A stretch of 5,318 bases of DNA, taken from the NCBI GenBank assembly GCA_027335515.1, contig DAHWHT010000251.1:1-5318 (forward strand). The letters run 5' to 3'. Both the position numbers and the translations under genes were made by a program. Below the pieces are notes generated by a model. It searched no databases. It had not been told where the DNA came from and worked only from the letters and a program-made list of their open reading frames with translations. Each line of letters begins with the position of its first letter. Position 1 is the first letter of the stretch. Source of the stretch: Clostridia bacterium. GTDB lineage: Bacteria > Bacillota_E > RBS10-35 > JAJYVN01. Below, piece after piece: positions 5,288 to 5,318 of this stretch.

Positions 5288-5318
5288 TCATGGCAAACGG
5301 TGCAATCTCTGGATGGGC
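5097..5318 (+). pseudogene. hicA: HicA-like toxin N-terminus joined to unrelated sequence, 3'-partial
   Basis: A GTG at 5097 overlaps the restored hicB stop by four bases (GTGA), a typical coupled arrangement. The first 19 residues, VTGRAMLVALRRASFVLDR, resemble the first helix and strand of HicA, a small double-stranded-RNA-binding-fold mRNA interferase. The catalytic Gly-Ser-His stretch that should follow is missing. Instead the frame reads SYADQISGTPWVPT and later LQADQVEEFALQRIGGGDHG, open to the window end, which I do not recognise. A HicA truncated by a rearrangement is the best reading. With only a short match, chance similarity is possible, although position and overlap support it. 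The ATG at 5112 is an alternative start. Confidence 0.45.

Noticed and set aside
5290..5318. ATG at 5290 with a purine-rich stretch upstream, possible start of a next gene (MANGAISGW)
   Set aside because: Fewer than ten codons are visible before the window ends, so it cannot be supported.

Overview
The window is GC-rich throughout (by eye well over 60% G+C) and reads as bacterial chromosome or a large replicon in an accessory, transposon-worn region. The gene families and composition would fit a high-GC lineage such as thermophilic Chloroflexota or an actinobacterium. No rRNA, tRNA or single-copy marker is present, so the assignment is a guess.

Layout. (1) Positions 1-1139 hold the 3' part of a Tn554-type tyrosine recombinase, entering from outside the window. 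It keeps all recognisable catalytic residues but is broken twice by single-base events: one extra A in an A6 run at 381-386, and a TGA at 933-935 where the family pattern calls for Cys. (2) At 1123 its small partner gene (DUF6262/TnpC-like) begins, overlapping the recombinase end. After about 126 residues it fuses in frame to the last 77 or so codons of an ISAzo13-type transposase, and the frame then runs into the 3' end of the next gene on the opposite strand. (3) Positions 1769-3025 are the only clearly healthy genes: a MarR-family repressor (minus strand) divergent from an NAD(P)H-dependent FMN reductase (plus strand). They share a 96-bp AT-richer control region, and a strong GC hairpin follows the reductase. 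(4) Positions 3142-4600 are an insertion-sequence graveyard: an IS21 IstA N-terminal piece on the minus strand, an IS21 IstA C-terminal piece on the plus strand, a 300-bp block of repeated GCACCG motifs, and an IS3-type OrfB piece. (5) From 4826 to the end lies a HicB-type antitoxin with a good ribosome binding site and a 3' frameshift. A GTGA overlap leads into a HicA-like start that loses HicA similarity after about 19 residues.

How it fits together. The redox regulator/reductase pair appears to be a functional cargo or relict island between two blocks of decayed mobile DNA. The Tn554-like recombinase pair would once have been an integration module, and the HicAB remnant a stabilisation module, but both look inactivated. 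I do not see a convincing undescribed system. The most unusual items are the in-frame TnpC-ISAzo13 chimera, the TGA at a cysteine position, and the head-to-head split istA.
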